Source of the DNA: Kaiparowitsia implicata GSE-PSE-MK54-09C
Lineage (GTDB): Bacteria; Cyanobacteriota; Cyanobacteriia; Elainellales; Elainellaceae
Direction of reading: 5' to 3'
Assembly (NCBI GenBank): GCA_019359435.1
Contig: JAHHHI010000068.1
Span: forward strand, 59,563-123,562
DNA length: 64,000 nt
Position 1 is the stretch's first letter. Each line of letters opens with the position of its first letter. This document shows positions 17,081 through 25,620 of the stretch, one piece after another. The position numbers and the translations under genes are program-made. The notes beneath the pieces were generated by a model, which saw only the letters and a list, made by a program, of their open reading frames with translations, searched no databases and was not told where the DNA came from.

Positions 17081-18385
17081 TTAACCGTCGGTGGGTTCTA
17101 GTCGAATCAAGCGACCATTAGATTCATCGGTCAGCACGTAGAGCAACCCATCTGGCCCTTGGCGCACATCGCGTACACGCTGCCCAATCTCGATCGCCTC
17201 TTGTGCGACCACAGTTCCAGAAGCATCGACCTCAATACGGCGCACATCCTGAGTGACTAGCCCACCCGAAAATAGATGCCCCTGCCATTGGGGAAAGCGA
17301 TCGCCCCGATAGACTTCCAATCCAGATGGGGCTTTAGACGGTGTCCACACTAGCAGGGGATCGACCATGCCTGGGCGCGACTGTTCACTCGACACCGGCC
17401 CGCCTGAATATTCCTGGCCTTGCGTCACCACAGGCCAACCGTAGTTTTTACCTGGCTCAATCACATTAAGTTCATCCCCCCCGCGTGGGCCGTGCTCTGT
17501 AGACCACACTAAGTTTGTCTCAGGGTCGCGCACTAGACCTTGAATATTGCGATGCCCATAACTCCATAGAGCTGGATCAGCATCCGAAGCATCGGCAAAC
17601 GGATTATCGACCGGAATAGAGCCGTCGTCGTTAATGCGTACGACTGCTCCCAGACGGCTGTTTCGGTTCTGCGCTTGGTTGCGAATTAAATCTCCATCCA
17701 ATCGGACGGGAGGGTTACCCCCATCGCCAAAGGACACTAGAAGCGTATCGTCAGGAAGCCAAGTCATGCGCGAGCCAAAATGCTGCCCGCCGGGCTTGTT
17801 GCGATCCACCTCAAAAATTACTGTCCAGTTTGACAAACTAGAGCCGTCGAACTGCGCCCGCGCCACACGGGTGCGGTTGGCATCTGACGTGCCGTGGGCA
17901 TAGGTGAAATAAACCCAGCCATTATCTTCGAACTGGGGATGCAGCGAAATATCTAGCAAGCCGCCCTGCCCTGCGGTTAACACCTCAGGCACCCCAGCAA
18001 CAGGATTGGGCTCTAGCGCATTGTTACGGATGATTCGCAGCCGCCCAGGGCGCTCGGTCACCAGCATCGCGCCATCGGGAAGCCACACCATGCCCCAGGG
18101 ATGTTCTAGATTTTCTACCAGCGTCACCGCCTGAACGCTGTGCCCTTGCCCCTCTGCTGCCAATTCGCCGGTTTGAGCCTCAGCAGAACTGGGGTCTACT
18201 GCGACCGTAGGCGCATCAGCCGGACTAGGAGATGCCTCTGATTGAGTAGGCATATTGGTTGTGCAACTGGCGATCGCCACTGCCACCGTGCCTATTCCCA
18301 GCGTGCGTAGACGAAGCATAGATCTAAAAGATCGCTGAGCCATTGAACTGAATAAATGCTTACAACGTGTCATGGATGCTAACAA
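17081..18385 (-). CDS. PQQ-dependent sugar dehydrogenase, lipoprotein
   Basis: Soluble aldose-dehydrogenase type six-bladed propeller. HPWGMVWLPDGAMLVTERPGR, GQGGLLDISLHPQF, NKPGGQHFGSRM, SYGHRNIQGL, STEHGPRGGDELN and KNYGWPV are hallmark blocks, including PQQ- and Ca-binding residues. The N-terminus has a hydrophobic stretch ending in lipobox IASC, so the protein is probably membrane-tethered in the periplasm. Several in-frame Met codons exist; MAQRSF (18343) or MLRLRT (18319) may be the real start. Substrate unknown. Cyanobacteria generally lack PQQ synthesis genes, so the cofactor may be taken up. Confidence 0.88.
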   Translation of the reverse strand: MLASMTRCKHLFSSMAQRSFRSMLRLRTLGIGTVAVAIASCTTNMPTQSEASPSPADAPTVAVDPSSAEAQTGELAAEGQGHSVQAVTLVENLEHPWGMVWLPDGAMLVTERPGRLRIIRNNALEPNPVAGVPEVLTAGQGGLLDISLHPQFEDNGWVYFTYAHGTSDANRTRVARAQFDGSSLSNWTVIFEVDRNKPGGQHFGSRMTWLPDDTLLVSFGDGGNPPVRLDGDLIRNQAQNRNSRLGAVVRINDDGSIPVDNPFADASDADPALWSYGHRNIQGLVRDPETNLVWSTEHGPRGGDELNVIEPGKNYGWPVVTQGQEYSGGPVSSEQSRPGMVDPLLVWTPSKAPSGLEVYRGDRFPQWQGHLFSGGLVTQDVRRIEVDASGTVVAQEAIEIGQRVRDVRQGPDGLLYVLTDESNGRLIRLEPTDG

Positions 18386-19010
18386 AACTACAGGTGAACC
18401 GATTTGAAGACCACTTAATCTATTAAGAAACTTAGAGTCTTAAACTACTTACTTTATCCACTTAGCTACTTAACTATTTCTCGCGTCGAACGTTTACAAA
18501 AACAACTGATGTGAACATAATCAAATATTGTGTCCGCCAACTTTATGTATCAATCAACTTTAGTTGATACTAAAAGCCAACCTCTCGCAATTTGCGATTT
18601 GCCGAAGCGTTGTCACATTCAAGATTTCTAAATCTATAAATTCCGCTTAGGCTTCGCTAGGCTAATCCTACTGAGCATCAGATTGGGATTGGATTTAAAA
18701 CGCTCATCATTCGACGAGAGAAATCACAAGTAGAAGCCTTGAAAGCTCTCGATATTATGGTCTTACGCCAAAACCTATGGCTGCTTGCAGCCAGAAGTTG
18801 TGCACAATTCGCTAAATATCTAACTCTTTCAAGTTCTAACGCATTCTGGACACCGATAGCTAGTATCGTTTGTCACACTTTCCGTCTCTATCTAAGGAGA
18901 GATGCTGGCATTTTGCGGGTCTTACTTGACAGGATTATCGCTCTTCGTGCGGCATTTTAGGGCCTTTCTCACCGATGACTCATCTGTGTTTTATCTGTGA
19001 TAGAGAGCCA
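18386..19010. other. Intergenic region, nothing recognised
   Basis: About 625 bp, AT-richer than its surroundings, between two minus-strand genes. A CTTCGTGCGGCATTTTAG stretch near 18942 resembles the left part of family-B repeats but no hairpin follows. No gene or clear terminator was seen. Confidence 0.4.
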
Positions 19011-21470
19011 TTAGCGACGGAGACAGCGTGGTTGAGATCCTTGATTCAGGAGGTTAAAGAGATGAATAACGGTGCTGGCGATCGCTCCTCCCATTAACGC
19101 AGGCACAACCGGCACCCAGAATCCGATCAGAAACAGCAATAAACTTGTTGCAATTAGCGTCAGGTTGAACGCGCCAAAGAAAAAAAACAGACGGGCGATC
19201 GCCCTCCAACCCCATTGGATACCGCGCATCCACACTGTGGCTAGCCCGGCAGCTAGCGACCAACCCACGACCCAGAGTGTCTCCACTGCGGGCTGCCAAA
19301 GGCGAAGGAGCGATCGCCTATCCAGCACTGCACTGACCAACTGGCTAGCCATATGCGCCTGCACCACCACTCCGGGCATCTGACCCAGCGGAGTGGGATG
19401 CAGGTCGTCAGCCCCGGTTAAGGAGTTGACGGCCGTGACCCCAAGCACCACCGTGCGATCGCGCACTGCTTCAGGATTCACGCGCCCTTCAAGCAGATTC
19501 GTCAGTGAAACCGTCTCAAATGGCTGTGGGTGCGCGCGATAGTTGAGTAAGAGCTGATAGCCACCGTCCCCGTAGCGATATCCTCCACGATGGTGCAGGG
19601 CATGGCGCTGAATCAACTCCAATAGCGCCTCTTGCAACTGGTGCGGGGCGCTTCCGCCCTCTCCCGGCTCCCCATGCAGATAACGGAATGCAAGCTGGGT
19701 GCTGAAGGCCACCGTGGTTAAGCAGGGCGCTTCGGGGTCCATCTCTTGATCCAGCTTTGAGACAAGCTGCCGCCGGATAACCCCATGGGGATCAGGCGCA
19801 AAGTCGCTAAACCCAACTTGCTCCATCGGCAAATTAGGAGGGGCCGCAATGCCCTCGCCAGACTCGTCAACGCCTTTGCAGACCCCAATGATGCGCGAAT
19901 CCTGCGCGTAAGCTGCAGCCAGTTCAGGTCTTGCTGCATCGACAGGCAAATCTCGATAAATATCCAAGCCGATCACGCGGGGGTCTGCTGTTTGTAGACG
20001 GGCGATCGCCCGACTCAAATGTTCATCCGTAATAGATTCGGGTGGAGTGCGGCTGGGGTTGCCAAACCGCTGTTGCTCCTGCTGATCGATCGTAACGATG
20101 AGGACGCGATAATCGATTGACTCGGCTGGCCGCCAGCGCATAAACTGGTCAAACGCCGCCAGTTCGAGTGCTTCTAACCCACCAGCTAGCCGCAGCAGCA
20201 AGACGGCCCCCCCCGCCGCTGCACTGAGCCCAGTAGGAATGATTGGGAAAAGACCGCGCCAACGCTTAAGCAACGCGGATCGCTTCGGATGCGGCGATAA
20301 GTCTTTTGAGACTGGTCCTGATGCTGGGGTAGATGACTGTTCAGATCCGTAGCCTGCCAATTGCGCCCACGTTGGGGGACGCACTGCTGGATTTTGCACC
20401 AGCACCGGCAGCCAGGTCGCGCAGACAAAGCGATCTTCCAGCGCTTGCAGGCGTTCGCGGGCATTGCGCAGAGCTTTATAGAGCGTGCCGCCGCGAGAAA
20501 ATGCCGTTAAGAAATAGCGCAGAAAGGTTTGCGCCACCACATCGGGGATCGGCTCGCGCATCACCACGAGCTGGGGAATATGGAGATCCGCTAGCTCGCG
20601 CGCCAGACCTAGCCCATCGCAAGAGTTAAAGATCGCTAAGGTCAGCCCATGCGCTAGAGCATGGCGCAGGCCATAGCGCAATTCTGCTAAGGTCAGCTGT
20701 TCGGTAGAGTTGATTGCCAAGGTGCCCGTATCGCCGCTGGCATCAGTTGCGCTATGGCCTGCAAAGAACAAAATGTCCCATGGTTGCTCCCACAGCTGAT
20801 CGGTTAGATCTTGGCGCAGGGGCTTGACCAATACCTGCACATGGCTGTGGGGCAACTGGTCTAGCAGGGCGCGATCGCCCGCCACATCGAGCCCTGTATC
20901 ATCCCCCAAAATCGCCAGAATGCGGACGGTAGGGGCTTTCTCCGTGGCCTGTTCTACTGGCTGGGGCGGACGTTCATAGCTGGCCGCGCTAAGCGCCACC
21001 TCCGCATTGGGATAGCGGTCTAATACATCCCACACATGCCAGGGCAGCCGCCGCAATGCCGCATCTGGCGTTTGAATCAGCACCCGAATGGCGTCAGTGG
21101 GGTGCAGCGTTTCTAACCACTTTTCTCTCAGGGGTCGAAACGGCGCACTTTGCAACCACTGATTAAGGCGATCGCTCAGTTGATAGGCTGCATTCAGACA
21201 GGCCTGCTGTTGCGCGACGCGAGACACATTGGTGTGCTGCTCTTTAGGCGCATTCAGACGCGTCACATCTCCCAACTGCCGGTAGTGCGATCGCCATGCC
21301 TCATAGGCCAGCGGAAGGTCTGGCATGGGGGGCAGCGATCCGGTGAGTTCAGCGACGGGGCGCACAGTCAACGCATTGTCATCATCCGCCTCATCGGCCA
21401 ACTGCATCACCACAGGAAAGCCGATCTCAAAACTTCCTGCCCCAATTTTTAAGCTGACCAGCTTGCCCAT
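19011..21470 (-). CDS. Membrane receptor-like protein: N-terminal CHAT protease domain plus C-terminal CHASE2 sensor
   Basis: 819 residues. The CHAT (caspase HetF-associated with Tprs) domain spans about residues 125-360 with the catalytic pair His239 (LFFAGHSATD) and Cys284 (LAIFNSCDGLGLA), followed by QTFLRYFLTAFSRGGTLYKALRNAR. One transmembrane segment (about 409-427) leads into a CHASE2 domain (LELAAFDQFMRWRP, VLIVTIDQQ, VIGLDIYRD, DRTVVLGVTA) and three terminal transmembrane segments (about 715-805). CHASE2 is an extracytoplasmic sensor usually placed before kinase or cyclase outputs; here the only output is the cytoplasmic protease. Third gene of an operon with DUF1822 and sigma-like genes. 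Substrate and trigger unknown. Confidence 0.88.
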   Translation of the reverse strand: MGKLVSLKIGAGSFEIGFPVVMQLADEADDDNALTVRPVAELTGSLPPMPDLPLAYEAWRSHYRQLGDVTRLNAPKEQHTNVSRVAQQQACLNAAYQLSDRLNQWLQSAPFRPLREKWLETLHPTDAIRVLIQTPDAALRRLPWHVWDVLDRYPNAEVALSAASYERPPQPVEQATEKAPTVRILAILGDDTGLDVAGDRALLDQLPHSHVQVLVKPLRQDLTDQLWEQPWDILFFAGHSATDASGDTGTLAINSTEQLTLAELRYGLRHALAHGLTLAIFNSCDGLGLARELADLHIPQLVVMREPIPDVVAQTFLRYFLTAFSRGGTLYKALRNARERLQALEDRFVCATWLPVLVQNPAVRPPTWAQLAGYGSEQSSTPASGPVSKDLSPHPKRSALLKRWRGLFPIIPTGLSAAAGGAVLLLRLAGGLEALELAAFDQFMRWRPAESIDYRVLIVTIDQQEQQRFGNPSRTPPESITDEHLSRAIARLQTADPRVIGLDIYRDLPVDAARPELAAAYAQDSRIIGVCKGVDESGEGIAAPPNLPMEQVGFSDFAPDPHGVIRRQLVSKLDQEMDPEAPCLTTVAFSTQLAFRYLHGEPGEGGSAPHQLQEALLELIQRHALHHRGGYRYGDGGYQLLLNYRAHPQPFETVSLTNLLEGRVNPEAVRDRTVVLGVTAVNSLTGADDLHPTPLGQMPGVVVQAHMASQLVSAVLDRRSLLRLWQPAVETLWVVGWSLAAGLATVWMRGIQWGWRAIARLFFFFGAFNLTLIATSLLLFLIGFWVPVVPALMGGAIASTVIHLFNLLNQGSQPRCLRR

Positions 21471-21599
21471 AGGAAATCATGCTGTCACATTGTGGCGCTG
21501 CGTCGCAATTCCATCCGTGGCTTGCCCCAGGCAGAACCGGATACGGTGTGTTGCTTAAGGTTGGTGTTCAAGTCTTGAACAAAATTGAAACGCAACGGG

Positions 21600-22646
21600 C
21601 TAAATTTGGAAGAATTCGGTCACGGTGCGATCGCCCAGACTCACCCGCACTTGAAACCGCTCACCCAGCGCACCGCTAAGCTGCAACTGGATGTAATCAT
21701 CCTCGGCGTGCGATCGCGCCGCCAAAAACTCTGCACCCGTCTCATCCAAAACTTGCAGCATCACATCTTGGGGCAGCGTTGCCGTTTGCACTGGATGCAC
21801 CTGCACCACCATGTCAATGCTAGCGGGAGGCTGGCTGGATTCAGCAGGCATCGGGTAGCGATTTTCGGCCTGCTGCACCGCCCCACTCGACGCATCCCCC
21901 AGCAGCTCAGGAGAACCCGAATCAGGACTCAATGCCATCACCAACACCAGCGGCACTCCTACATCAAGGGGCTTGGCTTGGCGAGTGGCAAACGCCAGCG
22001 CTGGCGACTCTGCCGTTGGGGCGCTTCGCATGGCATAGCCCAACTGGGGCGGATTGAGCACCGACTCAGCCGTGCTCCACCCAGCATCCACCAGTCCCTG
22101 CAACCATTGTCCTAACGTCGCCCAAGTCGCCCAAACTGGCTGAGGACTCGCCTGCGTCTGCAACGCCGCCAAATGCGTCATTAAGTCTTCAATCGGTCGA
22201 AGCTGATTCAAGGCCAAATCTTCCACTGCTGCAGACGGGCTAAAGCCGAGAAGCTCTGCTTCGCGGGCGGCCTCATTGAGTTGAACCACTACATACCCGA
22301 TGCGATCGCCCCACACCTCTGGCGGAATCGGACAGCTCAACGGCACCGGGACTTCACGCCCCGCAATCACCAAAGGCCGACATTCCAACCGTCCTATCCC
22401 AGACACTTCTAAATCTGCCGTGTCGGCCCAGAGTTGCACCACCGGATTCCAGCTATCGCCAGCGGTCAGGTCTGTAGCCACACCCATCAGCTGTAAATAA
22501 GCATGAACCGCTTGAACCGCCAGGGTATTGTGCTTCACCTGAGCAGCCTTGTGGGGACTCGGTTGCCGTAGCGCAAATTGCTCTGATCTGAGTAAAGCGT
22601 CTCGTGTAATCGGTAGCGTGAGAGAAAAATCTGTGTTGTAAACCAT
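21600..22646 (-). CDS. DUF1822 family protein
   Basis: 348-residue cyanobacterial protein of unknown role. The N-terminal two-thirds matches DUF1822 (LTLPITRDAL, HNTLAVQAVHAYLQLMGV, RLECRPLVI, WGDRIGYVVVQLNE). The last 75 residues form a beta-rich segment (LPQDVMLQVLDETG, GERFQVRVSLGDRTVTEFFQI) resembling a small Ig-like domain. No transmembrane segment. It lies 15 bp after the sigma-like gene and 129 bp before the CHAT-CHASE2 gene, so the three are probably cotranscribed. It may be the link between regulator and receptor; that is inference. Confidence 0.85.
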   Translation of the reverse strand: MVYNTDFSLTLPITRDALLRSEQFALRQPSPHKAAQVKHNTLAVQAVHAYLQLMGVATDLTAGDSWNPVVQLWADTADLEVSGIGRLECRPLVIAGREVPVPLSCPIPPEVWGDRIGYVVVQLNEAAREAELLGFSPSAAVEDLALNQLRPIEDLMTHLAALQTQASPQPVWATWATLGQWLQGLVDAGWSTAESVLNPPQLGYAMRSAPTAESPALAFATRQAKPLDVGVPLVLVMALSPDSGSPELLGDASSGAVQQAENRYPMPAESSQPPASIDMVVQVHPVQTATLPQDVMLQVLDETGAEFLAARSHAEDDYIQLQLSGALGERFQVRVSLGDRTVTEFFQI

Positions 22647-22661
22647 AGTGCCAAACCTCCT

Positions 22662-23297
22662 TTATAGATATCCCTCCGATTCACCGAATTTACGCAACCT
22701 TGGCAAACATTGCCGCTGATAAAAGCTGCTGAGGGTAGAGATTGGCAGACCAAATTCCGCAGACAGGTCTTTCCAGCTTTGCTCTGGCGGCATCCGCCGC
22801 AGAATCAAGGTTTGGCAATTGACCTGAGGATGCCCTTCAATATGTGTGGCGCACAGGTCTCCTGATGCATCGCGCTCAACCCACTGTTGCACCGTCTCTA
22901 AAATAGGCGGCAAGTCCGGCGGCGCAGCTACGTCCTCGACTGGGTTCTTGGGATGATCGGGATCGCTAGAGAACGTTTTAGCAGGCGCAGTGCGGTGTCG
23001 GGTTTCTTGGTCACGAATGTAGCCATCTTGCAGTCGCCGTTTGAGATAGGCGTTAAGCCAAGTAGAAACCGCGCCCCGGCTTGGATCGTAGGGATGATCA
23101 GCGGTATTGGCCTCACAAATATTTTGGCAGAAATAGACCCAGGTTTGTTGCAGCGCATCTTCGTAGTGGGGGGTTGATTCTCGCCACAGTTTTTTGGAGG
23201 TCAGGCGAATAATGCGAGTAAGGGCGCGTTGTCGCCTAACGCTACCGGGAGAATGGCTGCAGGCCTCAGCCACAAGTTGACGAAGAGATTCATCCAT
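22662..23297 (-). CDS. Sigma-70-like helix-turn-helix protein
   Basis: 211 residues. An N-terminal part resembles sigma region 2 (YEDALQQTWVYFCQNI, YDPSRGAVSTWLNAYLKRRLQDGYI) and the C-terminal part is a region-4-like HTH (LRRMPPEQSWKDLSAEFGLPISTLSSFYQRQCLPRLRKF). It is shorter and more diverged than group 3/4 sigma factors and may not recruit core polymerase. First gene of the operon with DUF1822 and CHAT-CHASE2, 15 bp spacing to the next. Direct repeats of TGTTAACGGT lie about 160 bp upstream. Confidence 0.75.
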   Translation of the reverse strand: MDESLRQLVAEACSHSPGSVRRQRALTRIIRLTSKKLWRESTPHYEDALQQTWVYFCQNICEANTADHPYDPSRGAVSTWLNAYLKRRLQDGYIRDQETRHRTAPAKTFSSDPDHPKNPVEDVAAPPDLPPILETVQQWVERDASGDLCATHIEGHPQVNCQTLILRRMPPEQSWKDLSAEFGLPISTLSSFYQRQCLPRLRKFGESEGYL

Positions 23298-23993
23298 AAT
23301 GATTTTATAACTTGCACGGGCTCAAGAAAGCCCTCTGGTTCGGAGCGCCGCAATCGGGGCAGTTCCTATACTAATTTCATAAGTGTTTCATAAATGGGCG
23401 CGCGGCCAAATAAAGTCGGAGTGGAATCTGCTCTGACAGTAAGAATCCCACCGACTGTTATGACTGTTAACGGTTATGGCTGTTAACGGTCGCGGCTATT
23501 TATTTTGTTCAAGATAGTAACACCCAGAGTAGGGCTGATAGCCAGGCGCTGTCAAAGCCTTTGTTGAGATGTCTGTATTGAATTCTGAGCGATCGCCCCT
23601 CCGCATTTCGAGAGAGTGGGTGCTGCAATGGGTCTAATCCTGCGGTAATGGAAGACCAGTTCTAAGTTACAGCCAGAGGTCGATACATTAGCACCTCTTC
23701 CCTCGATAGTATAGCTAGTGAGCTGAAGTTAAATCTAATTCACTACAAAACCATTGATTAGGACGCTCAAAGTTGCTCCAGCCCATTAACTTAAGGCTAT
23801 ATTTGCGAATTGCAAAGGAATTGCAAAGCAGATATGGATGAGCTATCAAGTTGGCACATTTAGACTGATGCTTGTGAGCTGTATTCCCCAGATTTTGCTT
23901 ATCAAGAAGCACAATGCTTCTAAGATAGTCCACGGATTAAGTTCAATTGACGATTTTTGTATTGATGCTGTTTGAATAACGAGGAACTAGAAC
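23298..23993. other. Divergent promoter region upstream of the CHAT-CHASE2 operon
   Basis: About 700 bp. Besides the direct repeats at 23453-23490, a short hairpin (GGGCT-TTCTTG-AGCCC on the minus strand, near 23320-23335) lies in the likely leader of the sigma-like gene. No other gene or repeat was recognised. Confidence 0.45.
23453..23490. promoter_or_regulatory. Direct repeats upstream of the sigma-like/DUF1822/CHAT operon
   Basis: TGTTAACGGT occurs at 23465-23474 and 23481-23490, 16 bp apart, with a third imperfect copy (ACTGTTATG) at 23454-23462. Regular spacing and position about 160 bp upstream of the operon suggest an operator. The binding protein is unknown; the operon's own sigma-like product is one candidate. 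Confidence 0.4.
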
Positions 23994-24281
23994 ATGAAAC
24001 GTTTAGCATTGTATCGATTAATGAGTGTTGGAATGCTGTCGTTAGGACTAGCGATCGCCCCCATGACTTTGCCCGCTGTCTCCCAAGAAGCAGATGCTCC
24101 TGCGGGAACGGAAACCGTCGAAGCATTCGGTGAAGAAATCGAATTCAATTGGGGTTGGTTGGGGCTAATTGGTCTATTAGGCTTAGGTGGCTTAGCCGGT
24201 AGAGATCGGCGCAGCACAACTGCAGGCCCTGCTATCTATCGTGAGCCTGAGGCACCTGCGCAAACGGATTATCGCAAATAG
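23994..24281 (+). CDS. WGxxGxxG family small membrane protein
   Basis: 95 residues. Signal peptide (MKRLALYRLMSVGMLSLGLAI...LPAVS), a short acidic segment, then FNWGWLGLIGLLGLGGLAGR followed by RDRRST, the WGxxGxxG pattern with a basic stop. These proteins are small, membrane-anchored and of unknown role. GAGGAACTAG before the ATG serves as ribosome-binding site. It is 100 bp upstream of a PRC-barrel gene. Confidence 0.75.
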   Translation: MKRLALYRLMSVGMLSLGLAIAPMTLPAVSQEADAPAGTETVEAFGEEIEFNWGWLGLIGLLGLGGLAGRDRRSTTAGPAIYREPEAPAQTDYRK

Positions 24282-24306
24282 GGTAGTTAGTTAACGCGGC
24301 TCTTTG

Positions 24307-24341
24307 ATCCGATGCGATCGCTGAGTGCGATCGCATCGGAT
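24307..24341 (+). promoter_or_regulatory. Perfect hairpin built from two HIP1 sites
   Basis: ATCCGATGCGATCGC (24307-24321) and GCGATCGCATCGGAT (24327-24341) form a perfect 15-bp stem with loop TGAGT. No T-run follows. It lies 40 bp upstream of the PRC-barrel start codon, in the leader or in the intercistronic gap, and could stabilise or process the transcript. Confidence 0.75.
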
Positions 24342-24380
24342 GACACACGAAAACACACAAGAATTAAGGAGCTCTACTCC

Positions 24381-25337
24381 ATGGTTTTGATGAAGATCAA
24401 GGATTTCGATCCCCATTATGAAGACACATTTGGTGGATACGATATCAAAGGATTAAGCGTTTACGCTGATATTGACGATAACAAGATTGGCAGCGTCCAC
24501 GACCTACTAGTTGACCACGAGGGTCACTTCCGCTATTTGGTTGTAGACCTAGGCTTTTGGGGCTTTGGCAAGAAGATTTTGCTGCCTGTGGGGCGATCGC
24601 GCATTGATAGCAATAGTGAGCGTGTTTACACGGTTGGCTTTACCAAAGAGCAAGCTGAGCGATTACCTGAATTTAGCGAAAGCTTGAAAATCGACAACGC
24701 TTACGAAGCGCTAGTACGCGGCGTCTATCAGCCTGACCACAACACCCAACCTGCTGGCGTGGGCACCAGCCCAAATCAGCAGCAGCCTGCATCAAGCCCT
24801 CCTATTAGCAGCGCGCCGATGGACAACGCTCCGCTAGGCAACCCTGTGGCTCAACCTCAAACAGAGCAGCAGCGCTATCCCCAGAGCACGCCGTCTAATC
24901 CCATGCAAAGCCAGGGTTATCCGTCTAACCAGCCGCCTGCGGGCTATCCGGCTACTCCTGCACCACAGCCCTCCACTGGCTACGTCCAACAGCAGGTGCC
25001 GCAGCACCCACCCTATGGGGCTCAGGGGCAGAACCCACAGCCCTTCGCTGGACAGGCTCCCGGACAGGCTCCCGAACAAGCGCCTACTCAGTCCTACAAT
25101 CAGCAACCCTATAATCAGCAGCAAGTGCCGCGGTCAGGGCAGCCACAGCAGCCCAATAATCTGGCCTACACACCGCCTAATGCTGTTGATCCAGGGCAAG
25201 AGCCAAATGGCAACGATGGGTATGACTATCAGCGTGACCCAGCGCTGTATGAAATGAACCAGCAAAACCACGGCCTGCTGCAGCGCTACGAAGAACGACT
25301 GATGCAGCGAGCGCGGCAGTCAGGGGTTCGCCGTTAG
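24381..25337 (+). CDS. PRC-barrel domain protein with long Gln/Pro-rich tail
   Basis: 318 residues from the ATG at 24381, chosen for the AAGGAG site 8-9 nt upstream. Residues about 7-95 form a PRC-barrel (DIKGLSVYADIDDNKIGSVHDLLVD, FRYLVVDLGFWGFGKKILLPVGR, TVGFTKEQAERLP). Residues 115-285 are Q/P/N/Y low complexity with imperfect PGQAPEQAP and YNQQPYNQQ repeats. A conserved-looking end (RYEERLMQRARQSGVRR) follows. PRC-barrels bind protein partners; the tail may drive assembly or phase separation (inference). Confidence 0.85.
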   Translation: MVLMKIKDFDPHYEDTFGGYDIKGLSVYADIDDNKIGSVHDLLVDHEGHFRYLVVDLGFWGFGKKILLPVGRSRIDSNSERVYTVGFTKEQAERLPEFSESLKIDNAYEALVRGVYQPDHNTQPAGVGTSPNQQQPASSPPISSAPMDNAPLGNPVAQPQTEQQRYPQSTPSNPMQSQGYPSNQPPAGYPATPAPQPSTGYVQQQVPQHPPYGAQGQNPQPFAGQAPGQAPEQAPTQSYNQQPYNQQQVPRSGQPQQPNNLAYTPPNAVDPGQEPNGNDGYDYQRDPALYEMNQQNHGLLQRYEERLMQRARQSGVRR

Positions 25338-25383
25338 AAAGATTGCGCATAGCTCTCAGTTTTTCAGATCTATGTGAGTTCGA

Positions 25384-25422
25384 GATCGTTGTTTTGTTCC
25401 GTCGCGCGGGGCGAAACAACGA
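25384..25422. repeat. Hairpin related to family A
   Basis: ATCGTTGTTT (25384-25393) pairs perfectly with AAACAACGAT (25413-25422), with further imperfect pairing inside. Preceded by GTGAGTTCGAG and followed by CCGACGTTACGAAC, like the ends of family-A elements. It may terminate the PRC-barrel transcript. Confidence 0.55.
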
Positions 25423-25462
25423 TCCCCGTTCTTGCCGACGTTACGAACAAAATGGTTTTAGT

Positions 25463-25610
25463 CTGAGTTCGGGATAAGCTCAAACCCCCAGTGTGCTCTA
25501 CGCGTCGCGCAGAGCATACTGAGGTTTTTTTGAGTTTTTTTGATTGAGGGTTTTGGGGCGCTGCGCGATGCACGGTGCCCCAAAACGGTCTTCACCCAAA
25601 CTGACGTTGG
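25463..25610. repeat. Family-A double-hairpin element, second complete copy
   Basis: Same order of parts as 8310-8430: GAGTTCGGGATAAGCTCAAA, hairpin 1 with arms AACCCCCAGTGTGCTCTACG and its near complement, then TTGAGGGTTTTGGGG, hairpin 2 with arms TTTTGGGGCGCTGCG and CGGTGCCCCAAAA, and the end CCAAACTGACGTT. Stems differ in sequence from the first copy but keep pairing. It lies just downstream of leuA. Confidence 0.85.
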
Positions 25611-25620
25611 TTAGGTATCA

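Noticed and set aside
18739..18960. 73-codon plus-strand frame as a gene
   Set aside because: No ribosome-binding site, no recognisable motif, atypical composition and isolated in a long gap.
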